Part shown: piece after piece, positions 1-9,410 of the stretch | How positions within the stretch are numbered: the stretch's first letter is position 1 | How the letters are laid out: each line of letters opens with the position of its first letter | Source: Benincasa hispida | Taxonomy: Eukaryota > Streptophyta > Magnoliopsida > Cucurbitales > Cucurbitaceae | NCBI RefSeq assembly: GCF_009727055.1 | Contig: NC_052360.1 | Location: 72,792,309 to 72,856,308, forward strand | Direction: 5' to 3' | Length of the DNA stretch: 64,000 bases | The notes under the pieces: generated by a model | Told to the model about the DNA's origin: nothing | What the model saw: only the letters and a program-made list of their open reading frames with translations | The model's database searches: none | Translations under genes and position numbers: made by a program

Positions 1-587
1 TTTACAATAAAGGTACACACTTATTCCTTTGAGGTATGCGCCCATCCTTGGCTTACTTCTCTAGATGTGTGCCTAACTTGATCCATAGACTTCTTTGGTG
101 TAATTATTTTCCAAGGAGTTGTCTTATACTTCCACTTTGTTCCCCATGGCCCCAACATGGATTCCATAAGACACTCTAACGCCCCAAAACTTACCTTATG
201 TGGCCATCACCCCTCATTCACTCATTCTTCCATAACTTCAACCATTCCTTTCAAACATGGCTCTTTTCTATCAACTCATGGTATAGTCATATGTCCTACT
301 TGTCCCTCACTTTACCACAAGGCTCTTATGCTTTAGTAAAACTTTTAAATTCAATTTAGAAAAAACTCAAATTTCAAAATCTTGCTAAGGTCAAGATGTC
401 ACAATTGGCTGCCTTCATGTCCACCCGAGAGCAGTTCTTTCTAACACTTAGAAAATTTTCCTCTTTTTAAGCATCATAACATATTCATCTTACGGTTTAT
501 ACACCAATTAACTAAATTAAACAACATTAACTCGTAATTATGGAGGCTTAACATAATTAATTAGAAAAATAGGTTTAGGGGCTTACA
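1..587 (-). repeat. Edge of a reversed LTR-like repeat
   Basis: No coding signal is seen. At 578-587 the plus strand reads GGGGCTTACA, the reverse complement of TGTAAGCCCC, a common plant LTR start. Sequence to its right matches the leader of the copia element at 23.0-24.9 kb, so 587/588 looks like an insertion or truncation junction. The other end lies outside the window and no duplication can be tested. It may equally be ordinary intergenic DNA up to the junction. Confidence 0.3.
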
Positions 588-2803
588 CCTATTGTATTTT
601 TAGGCATTTTATTCTTGCAATCGAGTCTGTAATAGTCCATGTCGCTCGAGGTGAGTTTTCAACTTCAATTTGGAGAAATTTGGAGTAAGAACGGAGCAAA
701 ATGGATGAAGGATCGAAGCAGAGAAAGCATTCTGCCCTAGAGCGTAACGCACAACATAGCGACGCTGTGTATTATGTTGTAAGGCAGAATGCCCAGCATA
801 GCTACGCTCAGCAGCAGCATTACAACATTGTTGCGGAGCGTAGTGACGTTGCATGTAGTGTAAGGTCTGTCTCTTATACACATCTAGATGTGTATAAGAG
901 ACAGGCGTAGTGACGTTGCATGTAGTGTAAGGTTATGCTTTGGCAACTTAAAAAGTCAGTGTAGCAACACTGTGACAATGCAAAAGCCAATGTAACGACG
1001 CTGGCACCGAGCATCATTACACTCCGAGGATGGTTCATGCACGCGTCATGCATCTCCAGATTGTGGCTTCAAGTCTTCTGGCATGCGGCGGAAGGAATTT
1101 TTTTTTTAATTATTCATTTGTAATAATTAACTTATTTATTTTTATTTTCATTAATTAAATTAATATAAGGGTTATATTAATTTAATAATGTTTAGGATAC
1201 CAATTTTCGATTCAATGTTGCTTTTATTATTTATACATGTGATGTATGATTTATTTAATTATATAGCAATTTTATGCCATACAATATAAAAATCCTACCA
1301 TAGGATAAACATTTTTCATGCATCATTTTTAATATAAGTGTTATAATATAAAGTTGCATGATTTAATTAAGCATGCTCATGCATCATATGTAATATAATT
1401 GTTATATTATATGAATGTATGCATTAATAACATGTCCATGCATCATATTATATTATAATTGTTATAATATAGTTGTGAATGATTGATGTATGTTATGTAT
1501 GTTTTCATTACTTTATAATATAATTGTTATGTAATGAAAAAAGAATGTGCATGAAACATGACACTATTTTAGAAAAACATAATTGTTATATTTTTATGTA
1601 TGTCATTAGATGCATGTATAGGTTTTAATTATTTAATTAATCTTATAAGTGTTATAAGTTAATGAAGTTAAAATTAAAATCTATAATCAAGAGTTGCATG
1701 CAAACATAGGTTAAACTAATTTTAAATGGTTTAAAATTGGTTTCACTTAGACCAATGTTAATAATATTTCTAATGAGATTAGAAATAATTTTGATCTTTT
1801 AGTTCCCTTTTAATAGGATTAAATTTATAACATAATTGTCTATAAGGGACCTTTTGTCTAAGGAAGGTTAAGGTTGGGGTATTTAAGCTAACGAAAATGG
1901 AACACCCTTACCTAGGAACTGACCTAGAAGGTGAATTAGACAATTATGTTATAAGCATGCAATAAATAATTAGGTTTATTAAATTATTTAATAAACGAGA
2001 ATCATTATTGTTAAACTATCCAAAATAAGTGTTATATTGGGAAAATTCAAACAATCACTTAGTAAAATTTATTAGCTAGATTTTTTTTAAGTTAATAAAA
2101 CCTAGGTTTAAAACACTCAGTTGAAGGAAAATGATGTATATGATATGTCAATTTCCTTTCATGTTTCTCCTTAAATAGTTCACACCGTGATATCTATGCT
2201 CAGCCTCAAGACACTTTTGCTTGTATCCCCCAATGGATGGTGTTTGCATAGGTCAATATTAAGGTGAATGGAGAAAGTGTTTACAGTAAGTGGGAGAGGG
2301 GCGTGTGTCAAAACATCCCACTGTCTCTTTCATTGGTTTGTTGTAAAGTTTTGTGCTCGGCCTCGACGCACCTTTGCTTGTGGCCCTACAGATGTCATTT
2401 GCATGAAATTTTACACAAACTTTAGAACTAGATAACACTTCTTTAGTTTTTCCCCAATCGGTTTTCCCTACGATTTGCTCATTGGGGCATAACTCTAGAG
2501 TCTAAAATGAAGGGTTATACTTACAAGAAATTATTAAGTTAATGATTTCTTGATCGAATAATGATGACTAATCATTATAGAGATAAGAGTTATTTTAGTA
2601 TAATGATTGGTTGAGATTGTCTTAATTTAGTGAAGGGGTAATTGATCATCCTACGGTGGCTTTTATCCTAACTCTCTGAAGTATCATCACACAAATAAAT
2701 GTCATACAGGGTACATTAGTTTTTTGCTAAATTTATTGGTTTTTCATGGGTAATGCCTTAATAATTAATATAAATAAATTATATGCTTTTAGCAATCTTC
2801 AAA
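588..2803 (+). mobile_element. Untranslated leader of copia element 1
   Basis: This is noncoding, AT-rich sequence upstream of the gag ATG at 2804. It matches, in reverse complement, the leader of element 2 at 23042-24917. Shared landmarks are a GAAATTTGGAGTAA block near 675, a 'gtagcgacgttgc'-type motif set at 730-1010, many short 'ttataagtgttataat' palindromes at 1140-1700, and two related blocks containing TTTGCTTGT near 2215 and 2375. No 5' LTR or primer-binding site is preserved before it. The adapter artefact at 867-904 lies inside it. Confidence 0.55.
867..904. other. Tn5 mosaic-end palindrome (Nextera library artefact)
   Basis: Positions 867-885 read CTGTCTCTTATACACATCT and 886-904 are its exact reverse complement. 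Together they form a perfect 38-bp palindrome of the 19-bp hyperactive-Tn5 mosaic end used in Nextera libraries. The same 29 bases of genomic sequence occur immediately before it (838-866) and after it (905-933). A genuine Tn5 insertion would give a 9-bp duplication and carry a transposon body, and neither is present. The likely cause is two tagmented fragment ends joined in a read or during assembly. Confidence 0.96.
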
Positions 2804-3670
2804 ATGACTAGTGTTATTTGAACTTGTTATGTGCTGACAAATTAACTAGCGGCAACTATGCTAGTTGGAAAAACACTATAATCAATGACCTACAGTTTTT
2901 GCTTATTGAGGAATGTCCTCAAGTGCTTGTTGTTGGAGCATCTTGAAATGTTTGGGATGCATATGAAAGATGGGTCAAGGCAAACGAAAAGGCCCAAGTG
3001 TACATTTTGACCAGCTTATCTAATGTCTTAACCAAAAAGTATGAAATCATGGTCATTGCACAACAGATCATGGATTCTTTGAGGGAGATGTTCGGACAGC
3101 CATCTTCCCAACTCTTTCATGACGCTCTTAAATACATGTTTAATGTACGTGTGAAAGAAGAGACCTCTGTTCGAGAACATGTTCTGAACACGATGGTCCA
3201 CTGTAACGTGGTTGAGATGAATGAGTTTTTCATCGATGAAGTCAGTCAAGTTAGCTTCATTCTAGCGACTCTACCTGAGAGTTTCCTCTAGTTTCGTAGT
3301 AACACTGTTATGAACAAGCTAGACTATAACCTGGCCACCATTCTTAATGAATTATAGACTCACTAGTCCTTGATTAAAGTCAAGGAGCAAAAGGGAGAGG
3401 CAAATATTGTCACTTCCTCAAAGAAGTTTAACAAAGGTTTGACCTCTTGAACCAAGTCTATAGCTTATTCTTCCAGTACCAAAAAAGTAGAAGAAAAAGA
3501 AGGGAGGTCAGGGGAAAGCTAACCCAGTTGCAACCCAGAGAGACAGGAAGGCCAAGGTTGCCAAAGAAATCTACTTCCATTGTAACCAAGAGGGACATTG
3601 AAAAAAGAATTGTCCCAAGTATTTGGCAAAGAAAAGGAAAGCCAAACAAGGTAGATGTGATTTACTAGTA
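2804..3670 (+). pseudogene. Ty1-copia gag remnant, element 1
   Basis: This encodes a broken copia-type capsid polyprotein (retrotran_gag/UBN2-like). ATG 2804 opens MTSVI and aligns with element 2's start (MTSSLVQLL). Recognisable segments are NYASWKN, the IEECPQ region, the long open stretch 2998-3291 (YILTSLSNVL, SLREMFGQPS, VREHVLNTMVH, FILATLPESF), then LDYNLATILNEL. A degenerate zinc knuckle lies near 3575-3620: the first Cys is Tyr (YFHC) and GHW is GH-stop, TGG having become TGA at 3599-3601. Stops occur inside the first 30 codons and around the knuckle, with frame changes. It cannot make an intact gag. Confidence 0.75.
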
Positions 3671-3689
3671 TTTGAAACTTGCTTATGGA

Positions 3690-4504
3690 GAATGATGATT
3701 CAACCTGGATAATTTATTCAAGAACTATTAATTATGTTTGTTCTTCTTTTCAGAGAATTAGTTCTTTGCAGCAGCTCAAGACTGGATAGATGACTATGCG
3801 TGTTGGAACTGGGTAAATCGTCTCAGTTGTAGCAATAATAAGCCTACGATAAATTTTTCATAAATCATATTTTTTATTAGATAATGTATATGTGGTTCCT
3901 GATTTAAAGAGGAACCTGATATTTGTAAAATATTTGCTTGAACAGAACTAGTCTCTCAATTTCAATGTAAATAAAATGTTTGTTTACAAAAATGGTGCTT
4001 TTAATTGTTTAGAAATTTTAGAAAGTAATATTTTTATGTGTTATGCCCGAGCATCTAAGGCATTTCTTAATATTGAAATGTTCAGAACTGCAATAACTCA
4101 GAATAAAAGACAAAAGGTTTCTCTTAAAAAAAATGTCTAACTTTGGCACATAAGATTAAGTCACATAAATCTCAATAGGATTGAGAGATTTGTTAAAAAT
4201 AGACTTCTAAGTGAGTTAGAAGAGAATTCTTAACCAATATGTAAGTCATGCCTTGAAGGCAAAATGTGGAAAATGTCATACAGCCTAAGAACCCTTGCAA
4301 CTAGTACATTCGAACCTTTGTGGACCTATGAATGTTAAGTCAAGAGGAGAGTTTAAATATTTCATCTCTTTAATAGATGATTATTCTAGGTATGGGTATG
4401 TTTACCTACTGCAACACAAGTCTAAAGCTTTTGAAAAGTTCAAGGAGTACAAGGTTGAAGTTGAGAATTCATTAGATAAAACAATTAAGACAATTGAAAC
4501 TAGG
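3690..4504 (+). pseudogene. Copia protease / pre-integrase / integrase remnant, element 1
   Basis: This is a degenerate pol segment after gag. Around 3690-3740 is a DSTWII-like protease start, but the DSGA active-site motif has become YSRT. VYVVPDLKRNLI at about 3880-3925 is the usual end of the protease region. LWHIRLSHINLNRI at about 4140-4185 is the GAG-pre-integrase H/H motif, followed by a damaged CxxC zinc motif (CKSCLEGKM). The open stretch 4295-4504 carries the first half of the integrase core (LVHSNLCGPMNV, FKYFISLIDDYSRYGYVYL, KTIKTIE). The DDE residues further downstream are deleted at about 4500. Confidence 0.65.
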
Positions 4505-4733
4505 TATGGGTTTAACAAAAACCCTAATCGTCATATCAGATGCCAACGTTCAGGATCCATTGTCCTATAAAAACGGAAATGGAGGATGTAGACAAAGATG
4601 AGTGGATCAAAGCCATGGATCTCGAAATGGAGTCTATATACTCCAATTCAATCTGGGATCTTGTAGATCAACCTGATGAGGTTGAACCTATAGGTTGCAA
4701 GTGGATAAAGAGAAAAAGGGATCTGGAAATAAG
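4505..4733 (+). pseudogene. Copia integrase C-end / start of RT, element 1
   Basis: After an internal deletion, sequence resumes at a degenerate YMGLTETQ-type linker, shifted by one base. It then reads QDPLSYK and the first part of the copia reverse transcriptase: DVDKDEWIKAMDLEMESIYSN-type residues, then VDQPDEVEPIGCKWI. It stops after RKRDLEI, before any catalytic YxDD motif, and passes directly into LTR sequence at about 4733. The missing RT, RNase H and 5' end of the LTR make this a deletion derivative. Confidence 0.62.
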
Positions 4734-5922
4734 TGTTTTTTCATTTGACAGTTAGTTGCATTAACCAAAAACCAATAAACTAAAAAACAAGGTTATTAGA
4801 TGTAAATTAAATATGTATGTGAAGACATACAGGTGGATCATGTTTAAGTAATAACGTGAACAGTCTGTAATAGATGGATAAGGCTGGATACCTTATCCTG
4901 GCAATACTACGGATAATGCTCGCTTTGTAATTGTTACAATCGTCGTAAAGTATTACAAATGATCTTATCCTAATCATTCATATGCAGTCATATGAACGGG
5001 TATCCTGTACAAAGAGTTTGCATAAGACCAAACCATGAAATGAATATTCTCTTTATAACTCTTTTACTAGAAGAGACTTACATTTCACCAGGATGACCAT
5101 AGGTGACTTAACCTTAATCCTGAATGAGTTATGAACTCCTACCTATAAGGGCGATCCTTTGATCTGCATGGGTGAGAGTGGCCATATTCGACGACAAAAT
5201 ATGCCTACCATTTTAGGGATTCTTCTAATTGAGGAGCTGAGAACACAACTACATAAGAAGGAATTCACCCATTCTCTTTGTTAGGGTAAAGAGATAAATT
5301 TCTCCTTTAAGCGCTACTTCCGAGTCTTGAACAATGTAGCGCCACACCATCTCCTGGCCCGAGAGGGGTTCAATTACAGTTGGACTATGACTAATTGTTC
5401 ATTAGAGACATCAACGGTAATTAAGAAGTTAGATGTAAGTATAGGGGTAAAATGGTAATTTTGACCCAACTGTACTTATGAGCAATTTGTAAAGGGTCAA
5501 CGCACTATTGATTGGTTATATCCTATAGACATAGAAATATATCTATAGTGCAAAATTGCAGCTGTAGGTCTTTAGTGGAGTGACCGACAGTTAATGAAAG
5601 TTTATTAATTTGATTAAAGGGTTTAATTAATCAATCAAGTATCATTGGAGCTTCAATCTATAAATCCTAGGAAGCACAAATACTTTTAATTGGGAAGAGA
5701 ATCGGTATTAGGTGTGGATACGATACGGATACGTCCAGATACGTGGTAGATACGTGCCTGATATATGATTTGAAGTATCTGATTTTTTTATCTTTATTTT
5801 TAATTTTCAGATACGAGTATCTGCTTCTAAAAACGTGAAGGGGATACGTTGGTCAAGTTTTCTTTTTCAAATTTAGGCCTAACCACTTAGAAAGCCCAAC
5901 CCATAACCTATTTTATTTTATT

Positions 5923-6147
5923 GCATGTTTAGGAATGATTTTAAAATCATCAAAAATCACTTTTTTCATTTTTAAAATCACTCAAAAATACACTTTTAAT
6001 TTCTTAAAATTAATTTAGTTTTCAATATTACACTTTTAAATGTAATTTTCATATCATCAAATTAGTTTTGAAGAATAAACATGTTTCATGGTGATTTTGA
6101 AAATGAAAAAAGTGATTTCAACCATTTTAAAATCACTTCCAAACATA
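5923..6147. mobile_element. Short MITE inside the hAT-like element
   Basis: About 225 bp with terminal inverted repeats of about 24 bp: the left reads ATGTTTAGGAATGATTTTAA and the right, reverse complemented, ATGTTTGGAAGTGATTTTAA. Related copies lie at 32081-32296 and 35805-36512. There is no coding sequence, and I could not fix a duplication with confidence. Confidence 0.5.
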
Positions 6148-6222
6148 AAAGTCCACTTCAATTGAGCAATCCAAAAAGGAAATTATTTCAAATGGCAAAA
6201 CTGTTGAAAATATTTAAAAGAT

Positions 6223-6308
6223 ATAGCAAAATTTTAGAACTATCAATGTCACTGATAGATATTGATACCATCAGTGTCTATTATTGATAGTTCTAAAATT
6301 TTGTTATA
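6223..6308. repeat. Imperfect hairpin of the 'tctatca..tgatagac' family
   Basis: The left arm (about 6223-6263) and right arm (about 6268-6308) are imperfect reverse complements, sharing GCAAAATTTTAGAACTATCA and its complement. The centre carries CACTGATAG/CAGTGTCTAT motifs, as in the elements at 44.5-45.1 kb and 49.0-49.2 kb. Confidence 0.55.
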
Positions 6309-6649
6309 TTTTGTAAATATTTTTGTTCATTTTCTATATCTGAAAACAACCCAATCCAAAACAAAATAAATTAAAAATGATAAAAACATAAAAAAAAATT
6401 TAAAAATGGAAACTTAATTAAATCTTCATTCTTCCTTTCTCTCTCACTATTTAAATCATAATTCACACCCCCTTCATCCTCAACTTTATTCTTCAATCTT
6501 CATCTTCTACTTATTTCCCACCATCTACTCTAGTCACTCAACAATCACTCGATGTTATTAGATTTCTTTTTCAAGTTTTCACTATCTTCTTGGATCTATT
6601 TTAATCTAACTTAAAATAAGTATTATAGCAATTAGTTAGACATTATTTA

Positions 6650-6653
6650 TACA

Positions 6654-6689
<36 letters not shown>

Positions 6690-6698
6690 TATATATAT
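6650..6698. repeat. (ATAC)n-(AT)n microsatellite
   Basis: About eight ATAC units run directly into about nine AT units, within the right part of the hAT-like element. Confidence 0.9.
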
Positions 6699-7753
6699 CG
6701 TAACTTCGATGTATCCGTATCTTAGTTTTTTATAAATTAACGTATCGTCGTATCGTATCGTATTCATATCATGTATCTATATCTGTGTCTATGCTTCCTA
6801 GTATAAATCCATAAGGTCCCCTTGTTAACTCAATAGGAATTAATTAGAAAAATTAATTTGAGTTGTTCAACTTAATTAAAGGGAATTAATTGTATACGAT
6901 ACACTTAATATATGGATGTGATACATTATAATATAAAGTTTTAATGAGAGAAATAAATATTTGAATATGATTCAAATATTAATTATACGAATATGATTCA
7001 TATAAAAACTATAGGTTAAAATTAATATGAATATGATTCATGTTAATACTATAGTTTATATGAGAGAATAATAAATTATAGATTATATTATATGTGATAT
7101 AATATAAACTATAGGTTATATGTTATATGTAAAATAACATATGGTTTAATATGATATATATTAAATTAGTTAATATATATTATTATTATTTAAAATTCAA
7201 TTTTAAATTTTCAAAATTAAAAAAAGAGGAAGGGTTTTTTAAGTTCCGAATAAATTCAACCCCTTTTCTCAATTACATGAAACACAGAGTGGAGTTTTTG
7301 AAGTGTTCAATTTTTTATTATTTGGTGGATCAATCATCTTCCTCCCAATCTCTTTATTTAAAAATTCTCTCAAAACAAGAAACTCTCTCCCTTCACCAAA
7401 ATTAACCAATAGAAGCCCACACCTCTCTATTGATTCTCACCTTAAGAATAACGAGGAAAATGTTGTAGTGGTGTCTCCTTCGTTGCTGCTGTGTTCGTGG
7501 TGTTGTCAAGTTCGAGAGAGGCAGTGGAGATCTTGCTCGTCTTTGTACTGTGGAGAAGAAGAGAGAAGACGATACTTCAAGGGTATGTGAAATCCCTCCC
7601 TTTTTCTCTTTGCTTCTTCTCAGTAGATGTATGCTTAGGAATCTTGTGTTTATCCTATTGTTTCTGTCTTTTGCATTGTAATGTTTGTAAAAAAAAAAAT
7701 TAGAGACATTACACGTTCAACTGCTTCCACTTTTGTGAATTCAAATCCCTTCA

Positions 7754-8337
7754 TTTTGTTCATTAAACACTTTAATAAACTAAATCATGTATTGCATGCT
7801 TATAAAATATTTGTCTAATTCACCTTCCTGGTCGATTCCTAAGTAGAGATGTTTCGTTTCTGTCAGCTTAAATACCTATTAAAAGGAAAATAAAAAGATT
7901 AACTTATTTCTAGTCATATTAAAAATACTTTAACATAGGTCTAGGTGAATTATTTTTAAACCGTTTAAAATTAATTGAAACCTATATTTGCACGCAAATC
8001 TTGATTATAGATTTTGATTCTAATTCACCAAACTTATAACAATTATAAATGAAATTTTTTAACCTATAATCATACATCTATGATATTAATTAAATATAAC
8101 ATTTATATTTACTAAGTAATGACATGTTCAATGCAATCTCATTTTCATTATGCATAATATAAAGCTTATATTAATAACTAATGAAAAAATAGCATATCCA
8201 ACATTCAACCATATAGTATAACATTTATAATATCGTATGATACATGGATATGCTTTATACATTCTATCATATAATATAAAATTTATATTCATTATGATGC
8301 AAGGGCATGCTTATAACATCATGCAACTATACAATAT
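7754..8337 (-). mobile_element. Copia leader fragment (minus), downstream of LTR C
   Basis: Reverse complement matches the element 1 leader, for example TGCATGCTTATAA..TGTCTAATTCACCTTC near 7795-7830 against about 1930-1970. AT-rich 'ttataacatttat' palindromes fill the rest. It lies 3' of LTR C in minus orientation, where a leader belongs, and is cut at 7754 by LTR E. A primer-binding site is expected at about 8325-8337 but only a poor match is seen. Confidence 0.5.
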
Positions 8338-9410
8338 TGATAGAATTGGAAACATGCAAGGGAAAGAAATTAGGATCTTAAAGCACTCTAATTTTAGTAA
8401 TTTAAGGATTAAGCATGTGAGACCAAAACTACAAAAACAGAGTTTCATGAACAAACCTTAGTGTAGCTCAAAATTGAAACTGTCCTTTGGATGTTTCTGA
8501 TCACGAAAAAATCGTGGATCACCGCTAGAGTCTTCTCCGCTATTCTTCGACCTTAGAACGGATTGTGGGATCCAAATTGGTGATGAATTTTAAGGAAAAA
8601 AGAGATTGAGAGAGTTTTGGTGTAATGAATTTTGAGAGAAAAAATTAGCTTACAAGCTAAAATTGTTCAACCCTTCTTTAGTAATTATTTGTTCCTTTTA
8701 AAGAAGAATTCATGCACCAGAAAATTGAAAGAACTTATGAAGGCCCTACGTGAAAACGTGGATCGGTCCAAATTTTAATTTTCACATAATGCAATTACAG
8801 AATAGAAACATTATGCATGATAAAAAATTTACAGCATGCATTAAAGAAAAGGAAAAAAAAAATGAAAGTAGAGAACCTTACCCTTGAAGAATCTTTCTTC
8901 ACGTGATCCTCTTCTTCAAGAATGCTCACGATCAAAACAATCTCCAATGATCACCACCAATTAGAACCTTCTATATTCTCCTTAGAAATGAGAATCACAG
9001 AGCAAGTTGTTGGCTTCTCTATTTTTGGAAAAAGGGAAGAGAAAGTTGAGAGAAGTAGAGAATTTTTCTTGGGGAGTTTTTTAAAGAGCAATCACATTAA
9101 TTTACACTTGTTTCTCTTCTCTGTAACCAAACTTACAAAAAGAAGAAAAACCATAGGTTAATAGTTATTTCCCTTTAATTCAAAAAAAAAAATATTAATT
9201 ATTAAATTAATTTTAACTATATATATATCAATGTTATATCATATATAACATATAACCTATGGTTTAATATTGTATCATATACAATATAATCTATAGTTTT
9301 CATTCTCTCATCAATGGTATTTAATATAAATCTCATTTATATTATTCAATTATATGAATCCAATTTATATAATTAATATTTGACTCATATCCAAATATTT
9401 ATTTTCTCTT

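Larger units (their letters stand above)
5667..6801. mobile_element. hAT-like non-autonomous element with GATACG subterminal repeats
   Basis: Termini are CTAGGAAGC (5667-5675) and GCTTCCTAG (6793-6801), flanked by a perfect 8-bp duplication TATAAATC (5659-5666 and 6802-6809). Both ends carry repeated 'GATACG'/'CGTATC' units, at 5720-5850 on the left and 6705-6780 on the right. An 8-bp duplication suggests the hAT superfamily. No transposase is present. Inside are a nested MITE (5923-6147), a hairpin (6223-6308) and a microsatellite. Confidence 0.72.
4734..7753 (+). mobile_element. LTR E, plus orientation (probable 3' LTR of element 1), split by a hAT-like element
   Basis: This copy of the window's dominant LTR family is interrupted at 5667-6801. 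Landmarks shared with copies A, B, C, D, G, I and J are the 'ATACCTTATCCTGG' and 'GTATCCTGTACAAAGAGTTTGCATAAGACC' block near 4890-5030, the CCCGAGAGGGG block near 5360, and the CTTCAAGGGTATG motif at about 7575. The end TTCAAATCCCTTCA (7740-7753) corresponds to copy D's end. Without the insertion about 1.89 kb remains. The LTR 5' start is missing because it joins pol directly at about 4733. Confidence 0.68.

Noticed and set aside
867..904. Genuine Tn5 or bacterial transposon insertion
   Set aside because: No transposon body, and the flanking duplication is 29 bp rather than 9 bp.
701..910. Open frame ending SYTHLDVYKRQA
   Set aside because: Its 3' part is the translated Nextera mosaic-end palindrome; it is an artefact, not a gene.
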